Shown here: piece after piece, positions 17,495 to 25,216 of the stretch
Numbering within the stretch: position 1 is the first letter of the stretch
Layout of the letters: each line of letters opens with the position of its first letter
Notes under the pieces: generated by a model
Database searches by the model: none
What the model saw: only the letters and a program-made list of their open reading frames with translations
What the model was told of the DNA's origin: nothing
Program-made: the position numbers and the translations under genes
Assembly (NCBI GenBank): GCA_947374865.1
Contig: CANCDR010000015.1
Coordinates: forward strand, 1 to 64,000
Reading direction: 5' to 3'
DNA length: 64,000 nt
From: Oxalobacteraceae bacterium
GTDB lineage: Bacteria > Pseudomonadota > Gammaproteobacteria > Burkholderiales > Burkholderiaceae_D

Positions 17495-17896
17495 TCATGG
17501 CAGCACCACGCTGACGGTACCGCTGACATGACTGCCCATCGAATTTTGTCCCTTGAGGGTGATTTCAACGCAGCGCGACTCGACATCGAGAGCACTGACG
17601 GCGCCGCTTAACTTCATCACGTCGCCCGGATAATTCGGCGCGCCAAGTTTGATCTTGAAGGTTTTGAAGCGCAAATCAGGGCCGCTCCATTGTTCGATAA
17701 AACGCTGCACCAGACCATTGGTAGTGAGGATGTTCATGAAGATGTGCGCGGAACCCAAGGCATTGGCCGCATCCTTATCATGGTGACCGGGAAAATAATC
17801 ACGCGTGGCGATCGCGCCGCCGGTAATCAAGGCCACCGTAATCGGCACATCCAGGCCAGGCAAGGTCTGGCCAATCTGTACGTCTTTAAACTGCAT
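17495..17896 (-). CDS. chsH1: single-domain MaoC-like hydratase subunit, ChsH1-like
   Basis: 133 residues from ATG 17896, with GGGAG 7 bases upstream; this start overlaps the preceding acyl-CoA dehydrogenase gene by 11 bases, while the longer frame to 18073 is only the dehydrogenase's shadow. Hotdog-fold MaoC features: ATRDYFPGHHDKDAANALG and IFMNILTTNGLVQRFIEQW. Length and position match ChsH1, which with ChsH2 forms the heteromeric enoyl-CoA hydratase acting on the 3-carbon steroid side chain. The catalytic hot spot D-x-H seems present as HHDKD, but I cannot judge which subunit is catalytic. Confidence 0.75.
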   Translation of the reverse strand: MQFKDVQIGQTLPGLDVPITVALITGGAIATRDYFPGHHDKDAANALGSAHIFMNILTTNGLVQRFIEQWSGPDLRFKTFKIKLGAPNYPGDVMKLSGAVSALDVESRCVEITLKGQNSMGSHVSGTVSVVLP

Positions 17897-19028
17897 GATC
17901 TGCTCCCATGTCTTCTGCGCGGTCGTATTTCCAGCCCAGGCAATCATGCTCGGCCAGCCAGTCACCCAGCAAGGCCAGCGACTGCTCGGCGCCGCCCAAT
18001 GTAGTGCCGAGCGCGCGGCTCCAGTAGTTGAAGCGATGGATCGGATAGCTGACATCCACACCAATCCCGCCATGGACGTGCTGCCCTTTATGACCGACTA
18101 ACTGCGCGGCTTCGGCGGCCAGCACCTTGACCGAGTAGGATTGCGGCACACAGCCCAGACCGGCATCGAGCCGATAAATTAACTGGCACAGCGCTGAGCG
18201 CAACGCTTCGAGGGCGATATGGCAATCCGCCATCTGTCCGGCGACCAGCTGAAAACTGCCGATCACGCGACCAAATTGTTTGCGCTCGCTGACGTATTCG
18301 ACGGTGCGCTTGAGCTGTTGGGCCGACACGCCCAGCTGCAAGGAGGCGACGGCGGCGATGAGGCGCGGCTCAAGCCAGGCTTGCGCGCCAGCGTCGAGCA
18401 GGCAGTTTGCCGGCACAGTCAAATTTTTACAAATCAGGTCAGCCACGCTCAGGTGATGTTGGGTGACGCCTTCAATTTTTTGTAATCCAGGCGTTGCCAG
18501 ATCGAGCAGCAACAGTCGCGGCGCGCCATCGAGCAGGACCGCCAGCAAGGCGAACTGCGATTGCATCCCGAGCGGCACTGCGTTGGTCATACCGTTCAAT
18601 ACAATCTGTTCGCCGGAGCGGGTCGCTTGCAATGGCAGCTGAACTGCGTTGCGCAAGCCTTCGAGCGATAATGTCAGCAGACATTCCCCAGCAATCGCCT
18701 TGGCCACGACCGGCAATAAGTCCGGTTGAAAACGCGCCACAGTCGCGGCGACTAACTGCTGTTCTACCAGCGGTACCAGGGCCAATGCCCGGCCCTGCTG
18801 TTCGAGCACGGCCATGAGTTCGGTCATGCCCATGCCCATGCCGCCTAATTCTTCTGGCAGCAAAATACTGTGCAAGCCGCTGGCTACACATTGCGGCCAC
18901 AGCGTTTCCATGTAAGGCGCAGTGCCGAAATCGTGGGCGCGCAATTGCGCATCGCTGCAATAGTCGGCAAACAAGGCTTGTGCGCTTTCGGCAAAGGCCT
19001 GCTGGTCTTCATTAAAATTAAAATCCAT
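17886..19028 (-). CDS. acyl-CoA dehydrogenase, FadE28/29-like subunit
   Basis: 380 residues. The C-terminal helical domain has HVHGGIGVDVSYPIHRFNYW but not the YEGTxEIQ motif; RALGTTLGGAEQSLALLG stands there instead. This marks a heteromer-type subunit; the acyl-CoA dehydrogenase at 15063, with GGGTNELQ, is a likely partner. It lies directly between the ChsH2-like gene (10 bases upstream) and the ChsH1-like gene (overlap 11 bases), so the block is tightly coupled. Probable role: dehydrogenation of the C3 side-chain steroid CoA ester before hydration by ChsH1/H2 and cleavage by Ltp2 (inference). Confidence 0.82.
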   Translation of the reverse strand: MDFNFNEDQQAFAESAQALFADYCSDAQLRAHDFGTAPYMETLWPQCVASGLHSILLPEELGGMGMGMTELMAVLEQQGRALALVPLVEQQLVAATVARFQPDLLPVVAKAIAGECLLTLSLEGLRNAVQLPLQATRSGEQIVLNGMTNAVPLGMQSQFALLAVLLDGAPRLLLLDLATPGLQKIEGVTQHHLSVADLICKNLTVPANCLLDAGAQAWLEPRLIAAVASLQLGVSAQQLKRTVEYVSERKQFGRVIGSFQLVAGQMADCHIALEALRSALCQLIYRLDAGLGCVPQSYSVKVLAAEAAQLVGHKGQHVHGGIGVDVSYPIHRFNYWSRALGTTLGGAEQSLALLGDWLAEHDCLGWKYDRAEDMGADHAV

Positions 19029-19037
19029 CTTCTGAAC

Positions 19038-20021
19038 CTAGCCTTTCAGCGGGCGAAATTGTGGCAATACCAAATCATCGTCAAAGGTGTTGAATTCCAC
19101 TTTGACGCGCTGGCCGATCTTGACTTCTTCACGCGTGACACCGATGAGTTGGGCGACTAAGCGCGTACCTTCATCGAGCTCGATCAAGCCGATCGGATTC
19201 GGATGTTCGAACGGCGGCACTTCCGGGTAATGCGCCACGACGAAGGAATACACCGTGCCCAAACCGCTGGCGGTGACGGTGTCCCACTCAAAGCTATGAC
19301 ATTCGCTGCAAATCGGACCCGGTGGATGACGCAGAATCTGGCAGGCTTTGCAGCGCTGAATGAGCAGCTTGCCGGCGCGCGCGCCTTCCCAGAAAAAGCG
19401 CGTATCGTCGCTCATGCCGGGGGCCGGACGTTTGTATTTGGGGATCGCCGGTGTTTCAGCTGTGACGGCTTTTACTGGATTGGCGGGCTTGAATTTAAAA
19501 ACGCGGAATAGTAGTTCGCCGATTTTTTCATCGCCCTGCGGCTTTTGCGAAAAGAAGCTCATCACCAGCGTGACGAAATAGCCAGTACCCAGACCGGTGG
19601 TTTTTTCCGGACCGATGTTATCTAAGCGCGTGCTGTAATACAGACGCTCATCAAGATGGACATCCCGCTCAAAAGTGAGTTCCGAATTCACCGCCACCAC
19701 CGATGGCAAGCCATGCGCTTCCATCATCGATAAGGCTTCGTAGGGATTTTCTTTGGTCGAGCCGGGTGGATAATTATTGATCTTCAGGCCTTCCATGCAC
19801 CAGACCTGCAGCATGGTCGCCGGCGCTATCAAGCCGCCACGTTCAATGGCCTGCGCCGATGTTGGATCGGTGTAGGCCGGATTGGTCACGCCCATCATTT
19901 CACACCAGTGGCGGATCATCGGGGCATTGACAGCATCCCAGGCATAAATGCGGCCATACTCCTTGCCCACCAGGGCGCGGATGGGCAACATCCATTCGTG
20001 TTCGACTTGCGCTTGACTCAT
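19038..20021 (-). CDS. chsH2: MaoC and DUF35 two-domain protein, ChsH2-like
   Basis: 327 residues. Residues about 8-180 are a MaoC/FAS1-type hotdog (GKEYGRIYAWDAVNAPMI, NPAYTDPTSA, SELTFERDVHLDERLYY). Residues about 205-325 are a DUF35 protein with zinc ligands Cys224, Cys227, Cys238, Cys241 and an OB fold (SGLGTVYSFVVAHYPEVPP). This order, MaoC first and DUF35 second, is that of ChsH2, whose MaoC part works with ChsH1 and whose DUF35 part binds and activates Ltp2. All partners are encoded within 4 kb downstream. It overlaps the SDR gene upstream by 4 bases (ATGA). Confidence 0.82.
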   Translation of the reverse strand: MSQAQVEHEWMLPIRALVGKEYGRIYAWDAVNAPMIRHWCEMMGVTNPAYTDPTSAQAIERGGLIAPATMLQVWCMEGLKINNYPPGSTKENPYEALSMMEAHGLPSVVAVNSELTFERDVHLDERLYYSTRLDNIGPEKTTGLGTGYFVTLVMSFFSQKPQGDEKIGELLFRVFKFKPANPVKAVTAETPAIPKYKRPAPGMSDDTRFFWEGARAGKLLIQRCKACQILRHPPGPICSECHSFEWDTVTASGLGTVYSFVVAHYPEVPPFEHPNPIGLIELDEGTRLVAQLIGVTREEVKIGQRVKVEFNTFDDDLVLPQFRPLKG

Positions 20022-20893
20022 GCAGGACTCCCAGATGCATTACTTCCGCTGGCAGGCGTTACTGCTGCGGGTGAAGGTGATTTATTGGTGGCGGCGCTGT
20101 TCGAGACAGCACCAAGAAAGGCCGGTTTTTCACCGCCGCCATGCAGCAGTACATTGCTGCCGCTTAAATACGATGCCGCGTTCGAGCTGGCATACAGACA
20201 GGCTTGGGCGATGTCATCCGGCTCGGCCATGCGGCCCATGGGGATGCCGGCAGCGACCGCGGCGATGCCGGCTTCGTCACCATAATGCAGTGCCGATTGT
20301 TCGGTACGTACCAGACCCGGACTGACAGCGACTACCCGCACCTTGGGTGCCCACTCAACGGCGAGTGAGCCGACCAGGCTGAGCACGGCTGCTTTTGCTG
20401 CGCCGTACGCTGCCGTGCCGGGAGAAGGCCGCAGTGCGCTAATACTGCCGATAAAAATGATCACCCCGCCCTGCTCTTGCTGCTGCATTTGGGCGTTGGC
20501 GACTTGGGCCAGATTAAATGGCGCCAGCAAATTCAAACGGATCACGCTTTCATGAAAGCGCGGTGATGCCGTTGCCGCATCGGCGGAAGGACTGCCGCCA
20601 GCGTTATTGATGAGCACGTCGAGTCGACCATGCTGCTGCGTCACAGTGGCGATCAAAGATTGTACCGCGGCGAGATCTTTAACGTCGCAGGCGATGAATT
20701 CGGCGGTATTATTATCGACCTGGGGGAGTGTCTCGGGCGCTTGACGGCCGCAGACGACGACGATGTCACCCGCGCTCAGAAAGCCCAGTGCAATGCCGCG
20801 CCCGATACCTTTGGTGCCGCCGGTGACGAGAACGACACGACGCACAGCTGTGTTTTGCAATCCAGAATGCGGATTTTGGAGGGTACTTTTCAT
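20018..20893 (-). CDS. short-chain dehydrogenase/reductase with a low-complexity tail
   Basis: 291 residues from ATG 20893. Cofactor motif TGGTKGIG (24-31), NNAGGSPS, and catalytic Ser plus AAYGAAKAA (YxxxK). The frame can be extended to 20986, but that would place the palindromic operator 20929-20942 inside the coding sequence, so the shorter start is chosen. After the normal SDR end the protein carries about 35 extra residues rich in Ser, Ala, Pro and Asn. It is the first gene of the long minus-strand unit. Likely substrate: a hydroxy-steroid or a 3-hydroxyacyl-CoA ester (inference). Confidence 0.82.
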   Translation of the reverse strand: MKSTLQNPHSGLQNTAVRRVVLVTGGTKGIGRGIALGFLSAGDIVVVCGRQAPETLPQVDNNTAEFIACDVKDLAAVQSLIATVTQQHGRLDVLINNAGGSPSADAATASPRFHESVIRLNLLAPFNLAQVANAQMQQQEQGGVIIFIGSISALRPSPGTAAYGAAKAAVLSLVGSLAVEWAPKVRVVAVSPGLVRTEQSALHYGDEAGIAAVAAGIPMGRMAEPDDIAQACLYASSNAASYLSGSNVLLHGGGEKPAFLGAVSNSAATNKSPSPAAVTPASGSNASGSPA

Positions 20894-20928
20894 AGGCTCA
20901 GTGTAGGTATGCCCCCCTTGTCTGAACA

Positions 20929-20942
20929 CGTCCAAACGGACG
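20929..20942. promoter_or_regulatory. palindromic operator, CGTCCAAACGGACG
   Basis: CGTCC-AAAC-GGACG, 36 bases upstream of the SDR start and about 140 bases upstream of the divergent enoyl-CoA hydratase. On the minus strand, the flanks extend the match to the wider form CATCGTCCRTTTGGACGATG. One of five good copies in the window. Confidence 0.75.
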
Positions 20943-21079
20943 ATGTTAGGCACATTGGCCTCAGTGACCATGCAGTCATTCCCCATCTGCGGAAATACAG
21001 CAATGCATGGCGTAAAATAGCCCGATCCCCGAGCGAACTTTATGCACCCTATTGCTCCCCAATTTTACGTGAGGCGACC

Positions 21080-21865
21080 TTGTCTGAATCATTGCAAAAA
21101 GAAGTACTGGTAGAGTTCCCCGCCGATGCCGTGGCCGTGGTGCGGCTGAATCGTCCCGAGGCCACCAATGCGCTCAGTCTGCCATTACAAGCGCAGCTGT
21201 CGCAGGCCTTTACCGATCTGGCGGCGGATACGCGGGTGCGCTGCATTATTCTCACCGGCGGCGAGCAGGTATTTGCGGCTGGCGGTGATATCAAGGGTTT
21301 GCTCAATGCCGATCCGATCGAGATCCTCCAGCGGCACACAGAATTAGTCTGGGCACCGATCCAGCATTGCCCCAAACCGGTCATCGCGGCGGTCTGCGGT
21401 TATGCCTTTGGCGGCGGCGCCGAGTTGGCCATGCACTGCGATATCATCCTCGCCGGCGAAGGCGCCAGCTTTGCGCTACCAGAGATCCGCATTGGCATCA
21501 TGCCTGGCATTGGCGGCACCCAGCGTCTGGTGCGGGCAGTCGGTAAATTCAATGCCATGCGCTTACTGTTGACGGGTCGTCCGGTGTCGGCCAAAGATGC
21601 ACAGGCCATGGGCCTGGTGAGTCTGGTGGTGCCGGATGCCGAGCTAATGCAGGAAGCCTTGAAGATGGCCGGGCAAATTGCCGACATGCCGCCCTTGGCG
21701 GCGATGCAAATCAAGGAAGTCGTCTTGGCCGGCGTCGATGCCTCGCTCGAGACTGCCCTCATGCTCGAGCGTAAAGCTAATCAGCTGCTGTTTGCTACGC
21801 GTGACCAAAAAGAAGGCATGTCGGCCTTTGTGGAAAAACGCAAGCCGAAGTTCGAAGGGCGTTAA
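21080..21865 (+). CDS. enoyl-CoA hydratase/isomerase (crotonase family)
   Basis: 261 residues from a TTG start at 21080, with GAGG 5 bases upstream. The open frame reaches back to 20630 but overlaps the divergent SDR gene and the operator, and the conserved part begins only after the TTG. Crotonase motifs: AAGGDIKGL (oxyanion hole), AVCGYAFGGGAELAMHCD (second oxyanion residue), LPEIRIGIMPGIGGTQRL with the catalytic Glu position. It would hydrate an enoyl-CoA in side-chain or fatty acid oxidation. It is convergent with the P450 gene, and the two stop codons overlap by 4 bases. Confidence 0.88.
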   Translation: MSESLQKEVLVEFPADAVAVVRLNRPEATNALSLPLQAQLSQAFTDLAADTRVRCIILTGGEQVFAAGGDIKGLLNADPIEILQRHTELVWAPIQHCPKPVIAAVCGYAFGGGAELAMHCDIILAGEGASFALPEIRIGIMPGIGGTQRLVRAVGKFNAMRLLLTGRPVSAKDAQAMGLVSLVVPDAELMQEALKMAGQIADMPPLAAMQIKEVVLAGVDASLETALMLERKANQLLFATRDQKEGMSAFVEKRKPKFEGR

Positions 21866-23259
21866 GGCTTTTCGACATCGGCACCAATGTCCGATGTCGC
21901 ACGAAGTCGCAAAGGAACGCCATCGGCCGGCTTGGGCAGTGGCACCCATTCGAGCCGCGGCGCATAGCCTGGCGCGGTACTGAATTGCCAGTCCAGTACA
22001 AAGCGGTGCAGAAATACTTTCACCATCATCATTGCAAAATGCATGCCGATGCATTTATGCGCACCGCTGCCAAAAGGATTAAAGCACATGGGGTGACGCC
22101 GATGTTCGCTGCGCGGTGCAGCGAAGCGATCCGGGTCGAAGTTCTCCGGATCAGTCCACCATTGCGGATCGCGCTGATTCATCATGCTCGGTAAGTACAG
22201 CACCGTGTGCGCAGGTACCTGCAGGCCTGCCATCTCGCAGTCACGCACAGTGCGCCGGACCATCATCGGCACCGGTGGATGCAGCCGCAGGCTTTCATTA
22301 AAACAGTGTTCGGCAAATGGCATGCGCGCCAGATCCTCGTGCTTGAGCGGCGCCTGACCGAGGAACAAAGCTTCATCACGCAAACGCTGCTGCAAATCGG
22401 GTGCGCGGCCCAAATACATGGCCAGATGGGTCAAGGCACTGGTGCTGGTATCGTGGGCAGCAAACAGCAAAAAGATGATGTGGTCGACGATCATCTGCGT
22501 AGAATACGGCCGCCCTTCTTCATCGACCTCACGGCATAGATGACTGAGCATATCGTCGCCGCTGGCAGGATCTGCGCGGCGCTGTTGGATCATGCTGTCG
22601 AACCAGCTCTCCAACTCGCGCCGGGCGCGTTTGGCCCGACCGTAGCTGCCGAAAGGCGCTTCAATGCGCATGAGGGAAATCATGCCGCTGTTGAGGTCGA
22701 GGAAAAGATCGTTGATGCGTTGGGATTCCGGCCCCAGATTATCGATCCCCAGAAAACAGCGTGTGCCAATATCGAGCAGCAGCTGCTTGATGGCCGGGTA
22801 AAACACAAAATGTTTATGCGTACCCCAGGCCTTCACCTGCGTATCGATCACCGGCTGCATCATCTCCAGATAACGCTGCAGTGCGGCGGACTTGAAGGCG
22901 CCTTGCATGAGTCGCCGCTGCGCACGGTGCTCGTCAAAATCCTTGAGCAACAGACCGCGCGGATAAAATGCGCCGAGCTGCTGCTCATAGCCCTTTTCGC
23001 AGGAAAAAAGCTGTTCGCTATCTTGAAAAATGCGCTGGTACAGATCAGCGCCGGTGACCAGCAAACCCGTTTGTCCCATCAAGCCGATGCGCGACACCGG
23101 ACCAAAGCGCTGCACATGTTCCTTCGATACGGCATACAAATCGCGTACCACAGCGATCGTGCGACCCAGCCAGGGCCAGCCGTCGATACCTGGGATGTGG
23201 CCTAGCTGGCGATTGTCTGGGAACTGGCGGTAATTATTCGAACTGTCAGGGGTATGCAT
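21862..23259 (-). CDS. cytochrome P450
   Basis: 465 residues, soluble bacterial type without an N-terminal anchor. I-helix AAHDTST (267-273) with the acid-alcohol pair; ExxR at Glu322-Arg325 (ESLRLHPPVP); PENFDPDRF; heme loop FGSGAHKCIG with the thiolate Cys403. In sterol degradation P450s such as CYP125/CYP142 oxidise the terminal side-chain carbon; this sequence looks closer to class E/CYP51-like bacterial P450s by its heme loop, so the same role is inferred only from context. No ferredoxin or reductase gene is nearby. Two copies of the palindromic operator lie 36 and 68 bases upstream of the start. Confidence 0.9.
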   Translation of the reverse strand: MHTPDSSNNYRQFPDNRQLGHIPGIDGWPWLGRTIAVVRDLYAVSKEHVQRFGPVSRIGLMGQTGLLVTGADLYQRIFQDSEQLFSCEKGYEQQLGAFYPRGLLLKDFDEHRAQRRLMQGAFKSAALQRYLEMMQPVIDTQVKAWGTHKHFVFYPAIKQLLLDIGTRCFLGIDNLGPESQRINDLFLDLNSGMISLMRIEAPFGSYGRAKRARRELESWFDSMIQQRRADPASGDDMLSHLCREVDEEGRPYSTQMIVDHIIFLLFAAHDTSTSALTHLAMYLGRAPDLQQRLRDEALFLGQAPLKHEDLARMPFAEHCFNESLRLHPPVPMMVRRTVRDCEMAGLQVPAHTVLYLPSMMNQRDPQWWTDPENFDPDRFAAPRSEHRRHPMCFNPFGSGAHKCIGMHFAMMMVKVFLHRFVLDWQFSTAPGYAPRLEWVPLPKPADGVPLRLRATSDIGADVEKP

Positions 23260-23294
23260 GCTGCGATGCTAATGGGCGACTTTAGGCGGGCCAT

Positions 23295-23308
23295 CGTCCG
23301 TTCGGAGT
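23295..23308. promoter_or_regulatory. degenerate palindromic operator upstream of the P450
   Basis: CGTCC-GTTC-GGAGT, with CAT before it as in the good copies; the left half is perfect and the right half keeps GGA. It is 36 bases upstream of the P450 ATG and 32 bases from the perfect copy at 23327, about three helical turns, which would favour cooperative binding. Confidence 0.5.
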
Positions 23309-23326
23309 AAAGTTGGCAGGATGCCG

Positions 23327-23340
23327 CGTCCAAATGGACG
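23327..23340. promoter_or_regulatory. palindromic operator, CGTCCAAATGGACG
   Basis: CGTCC-AAAT-GGACG followed by ATG, matching the extended form. It lies 68 bases before the P450 start and about 117 bases before the divergent arylsulfatase start, so it may serve both genes. Confidence 0.75.
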
Positions 23341-23456
23341 ATGCGATGATCGGATCAGGGGACTAAGTTCAGTCAATATGATGACTGCCCATCCAATGAA
23401 CGGGCCAGACAATCCTCATTATGCAAAAAAATACTTTCCTCAATGGAGACAAGCGA

Positions 23457-24971
23457 ATGAATGACAAACGATTCAGTCTGAACCGGCTCATGGCCTGTAT
23501 GGGTCTGGTACTACTCAATACAAGCTTCGCTGCACAGACGCCAGCCGCTGCGCCAACGCGTCCCAATATTCTCATCATCATGGCCGACGACGTGGGCCCC
23601 ACTAACGTCGGTGCGTATAGTCACGGCCTCATGGCACCCACGCCGAATCTGGACCGGATCGCCCGCGAAGGCATGCTGTTTACCGATCACTACGCCGAGC
23701 CTTCCTGCACTGCCGGCCGCGCAGCACTAATTACCGGCCAGATGCCGATTCGTACCGGCTTGACCACCGTTGGCCTGCCAGGCGCACCCTTAGGTTTAAG
23801 TAAGAGCGACCCCACGCTGGCCGAAGTCTTAAAGACGCGCGGCTATCGTACGGCGCATATCGGCAAACATCATCTGGGTGATCGCGACGAATTTTTACCG
23901 TCCAATCACGGCTTCGATTATTTTTTTGGTAATCTGTACCACCTCAATGCGGAAGAAGAACCGGAGCAGCTCGACTACCCCAAGGATCCGGCGTTCAAGA
24001 AAAAATATGGCCCGCGCGGTGTGCTCGAAGCCTTTGCCGGACAAACGCCGAAGGACTTGGGGCCACTCACCAGAAAGCGCATGGAAACCATCGATGATGA
24101 ATCCACCGAGCGTTCCCTGAAATTCATCGACAGCGCCGCCAAATCCGGTGAGCCGTTTTTTCTCTGGCATAACCCAACCCGCATGCACGTCAATACCCAT
24201 CTGAAAGCGGCTTCACGGTATCTGGCGGCCGACTTCTCTTCGGAAGAGGACGTATATGGCAGCGGCATGATGGAAATGGATGGCCACATTGGCCAGCTGC
24301 TCAAAAAACTCGATGACATGGGCATTGCTAAAAATACGATCGTGATTTTCACCTCCGACAATGGACCGCAAATATTTCATTGGCCAGATGCCGGCAGCAC
24401 GCCATTTCGTGGTGAAAAAGCGTCGACCTGGGAAGGCGGTTACCGCGTGCCGATGCTGGTACGCTGGCCGGCTGCCATCAAGGCTGGCTCGGTCTCAAAC
24501 GGCATCCAGGCGCATTACGATATTTTTACTACTTTAGCCCATGCCGCCGGCGTGCCCAAGGTCGCCGAGTTGCTCAAGGAAAGTCACAAGGTCCATATCG
24601 ATGGTGTCGATAATTTAGACCACTGGCTGGGCTTGGCACCCTCTGCGCGCAACAGCTACATCTATTACAACGAGCGTGATCTGGTCGGTATGCGCATCGG
24701 CCCCTGGAAAATGGTGCTCAAGGAGCGCGACGGTTTCTTCGATCCGCTCAAACAGAGTTATGCCTTCTTTAACCTGCGCATGGATCCCTTCGAGCGTAAT
24801 GCAGTCGGCAAGGATTCCAATCGACTGGCACTGCGCCACAGCTGGATTGGCGCTGTGATGCAAGAAGCCCTCACCGAACACATGATCAGTTTACGGACCT
24901 ATCCGCCACGGCAGGTCGGTGCGAGCTTGCGGCCGGATGAGCGCAGTGGCGCGGCGACAGGAAAACCGTAA
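23457..24971 (+). CDS. exported arylsulfatase (FGly-type sulfatase)
   Basis: 504 residues from ATG 23457 (GGAG upstream). Signal peptide about residues 1-26. Metal-binding Asp pair at MADDVGPTN (about 43-45). The sulfatase signature is PSCTAGRAALITGQMP, with Cys84 as the residue to be converted to formylglycine (CxAxR variant of CxPxR). Further motifs: GKHHLG, FTSDNGP and a basic AxTWEGGYRVPM-like segment. A periplasmic sulfate-ester hydrolase. It sits divergent from the P450 with shared operator copies, which suggests that the substrate is a sulfated compound related to the island, such as a sterol or bile-alcohol sulfate (inference). No formylglycine-generating enzyme is encoded here. Confidence 0.88.
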   Translation: MNDKRFSLNRLMACMGLVLLNTSFAAQTPAAAPTRPNILIIMADDVGPTNVGAYSHGLMAPTPNLDRIAREGMLFTDHYAEPSCTAGRAALITGQMPIRTGLTTVGLPGAPLGLSKSDPTLAEVLKTRGYRTAHIGKHHLGDRDEFLPSNHGFDYFFGNLYHLNAEEEPEQLDYPKDPAFKKKYGPRGVLEAFAGQTPKDLGPLTRKRMETIDDESTERSLKFIDSAAKSGEPFFLWHNPTRMHVNTHLKAASRYLAADFSSEEDVYGSGMMEMDGHIGQLLKKLDDMGIAKNTIVIFTSDNGPQIFHWPDAGSTPFRGEKASTWEGGYRVPMLVRWPAAIKAGSVSNGIQAHYDIFTTLAHAAGVPKVAELLKESHKVHIDGVDNLDHWLGLAPSARNSYIYYNERDLVGMRIGPWKMVLKERDGFFDPLKQSYAFFNLRMDPFERNAVGKDSNRLALRHSWIGAVMQEALTEHMISLRTYPPRQVGASLRPDERSGAATGKP

Positions 24972-25040
24972 CGGGTTTTTTCTGCGCGCGTCATCGACTG
25001 TCGAGCAGAAAGTCGGCGTGCGCGTGGTGTTCTGCGCAAA

Positions 25041-25069
25041 CCGGCACCGTTAAAACATCAAGGTGCCGG
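25041..25069. repeat. hairpin CCGGCACC / GGTGCCGG
   Basis: A perfect 8 bp inverted repeat with a 13-base loop in the 245-base gap between the sulfatase and the AMP-ligase gene. No run of T follows, so an intrinsic terminator is doubtful. Otherwise the gap holds only the candidate promoter below. Confidence 0.4.
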
Positions 25070-25123
25070 ATTCTGCTCCAAACGACAAGTGATAGAAATT
25101 CACCTCTAGGAAGACATCCCCCA

Positions 25124-25153
25124 TTGCTTGCCCGATCGTGGCGGGAATAGAAT
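25124..25153 (+). promoter_or_regulatory. candidate sigma70 promoter of the AMP-ligase gene
   Basis: TTGCTT (25124-25129) and TAGAAT (25148-25153) with an 18-base spacer, in an AT-rich stretch ending about 60 bases before the ATG at 25217. Judged by eye only. Confidence 0.35.
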
Positions 25154-25216
25154 TTATTTATGCATGTCTTTTTTAGCCGCATAAAATAAAATTTATCCCT
25201 CCTAAAAGGTGATCCT

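Noticed and set aside
20630-21079. Upstream extension of the enoyl-CoA hydratase frame (150 extra codons)
   Set aside because: It overlaps the divergent SDR gene and the operator; the conserved protein begins at TTG 21080 with a ribosome site.
22540-23205. 221-codon plus-strand open frame opposite the P450
   Set aside because: Fully inside the P450 gene, whose heme, I-helix and ExxR motifs are all intact; the opposite frame resembles nothing.
25076-25089. GCTCCAAACGACAA upstream of the FAAL gene as a degenerate operator copy
   Set aside because: The match requires a one-base deletion in the right half and both outer arms are poor; not counted.
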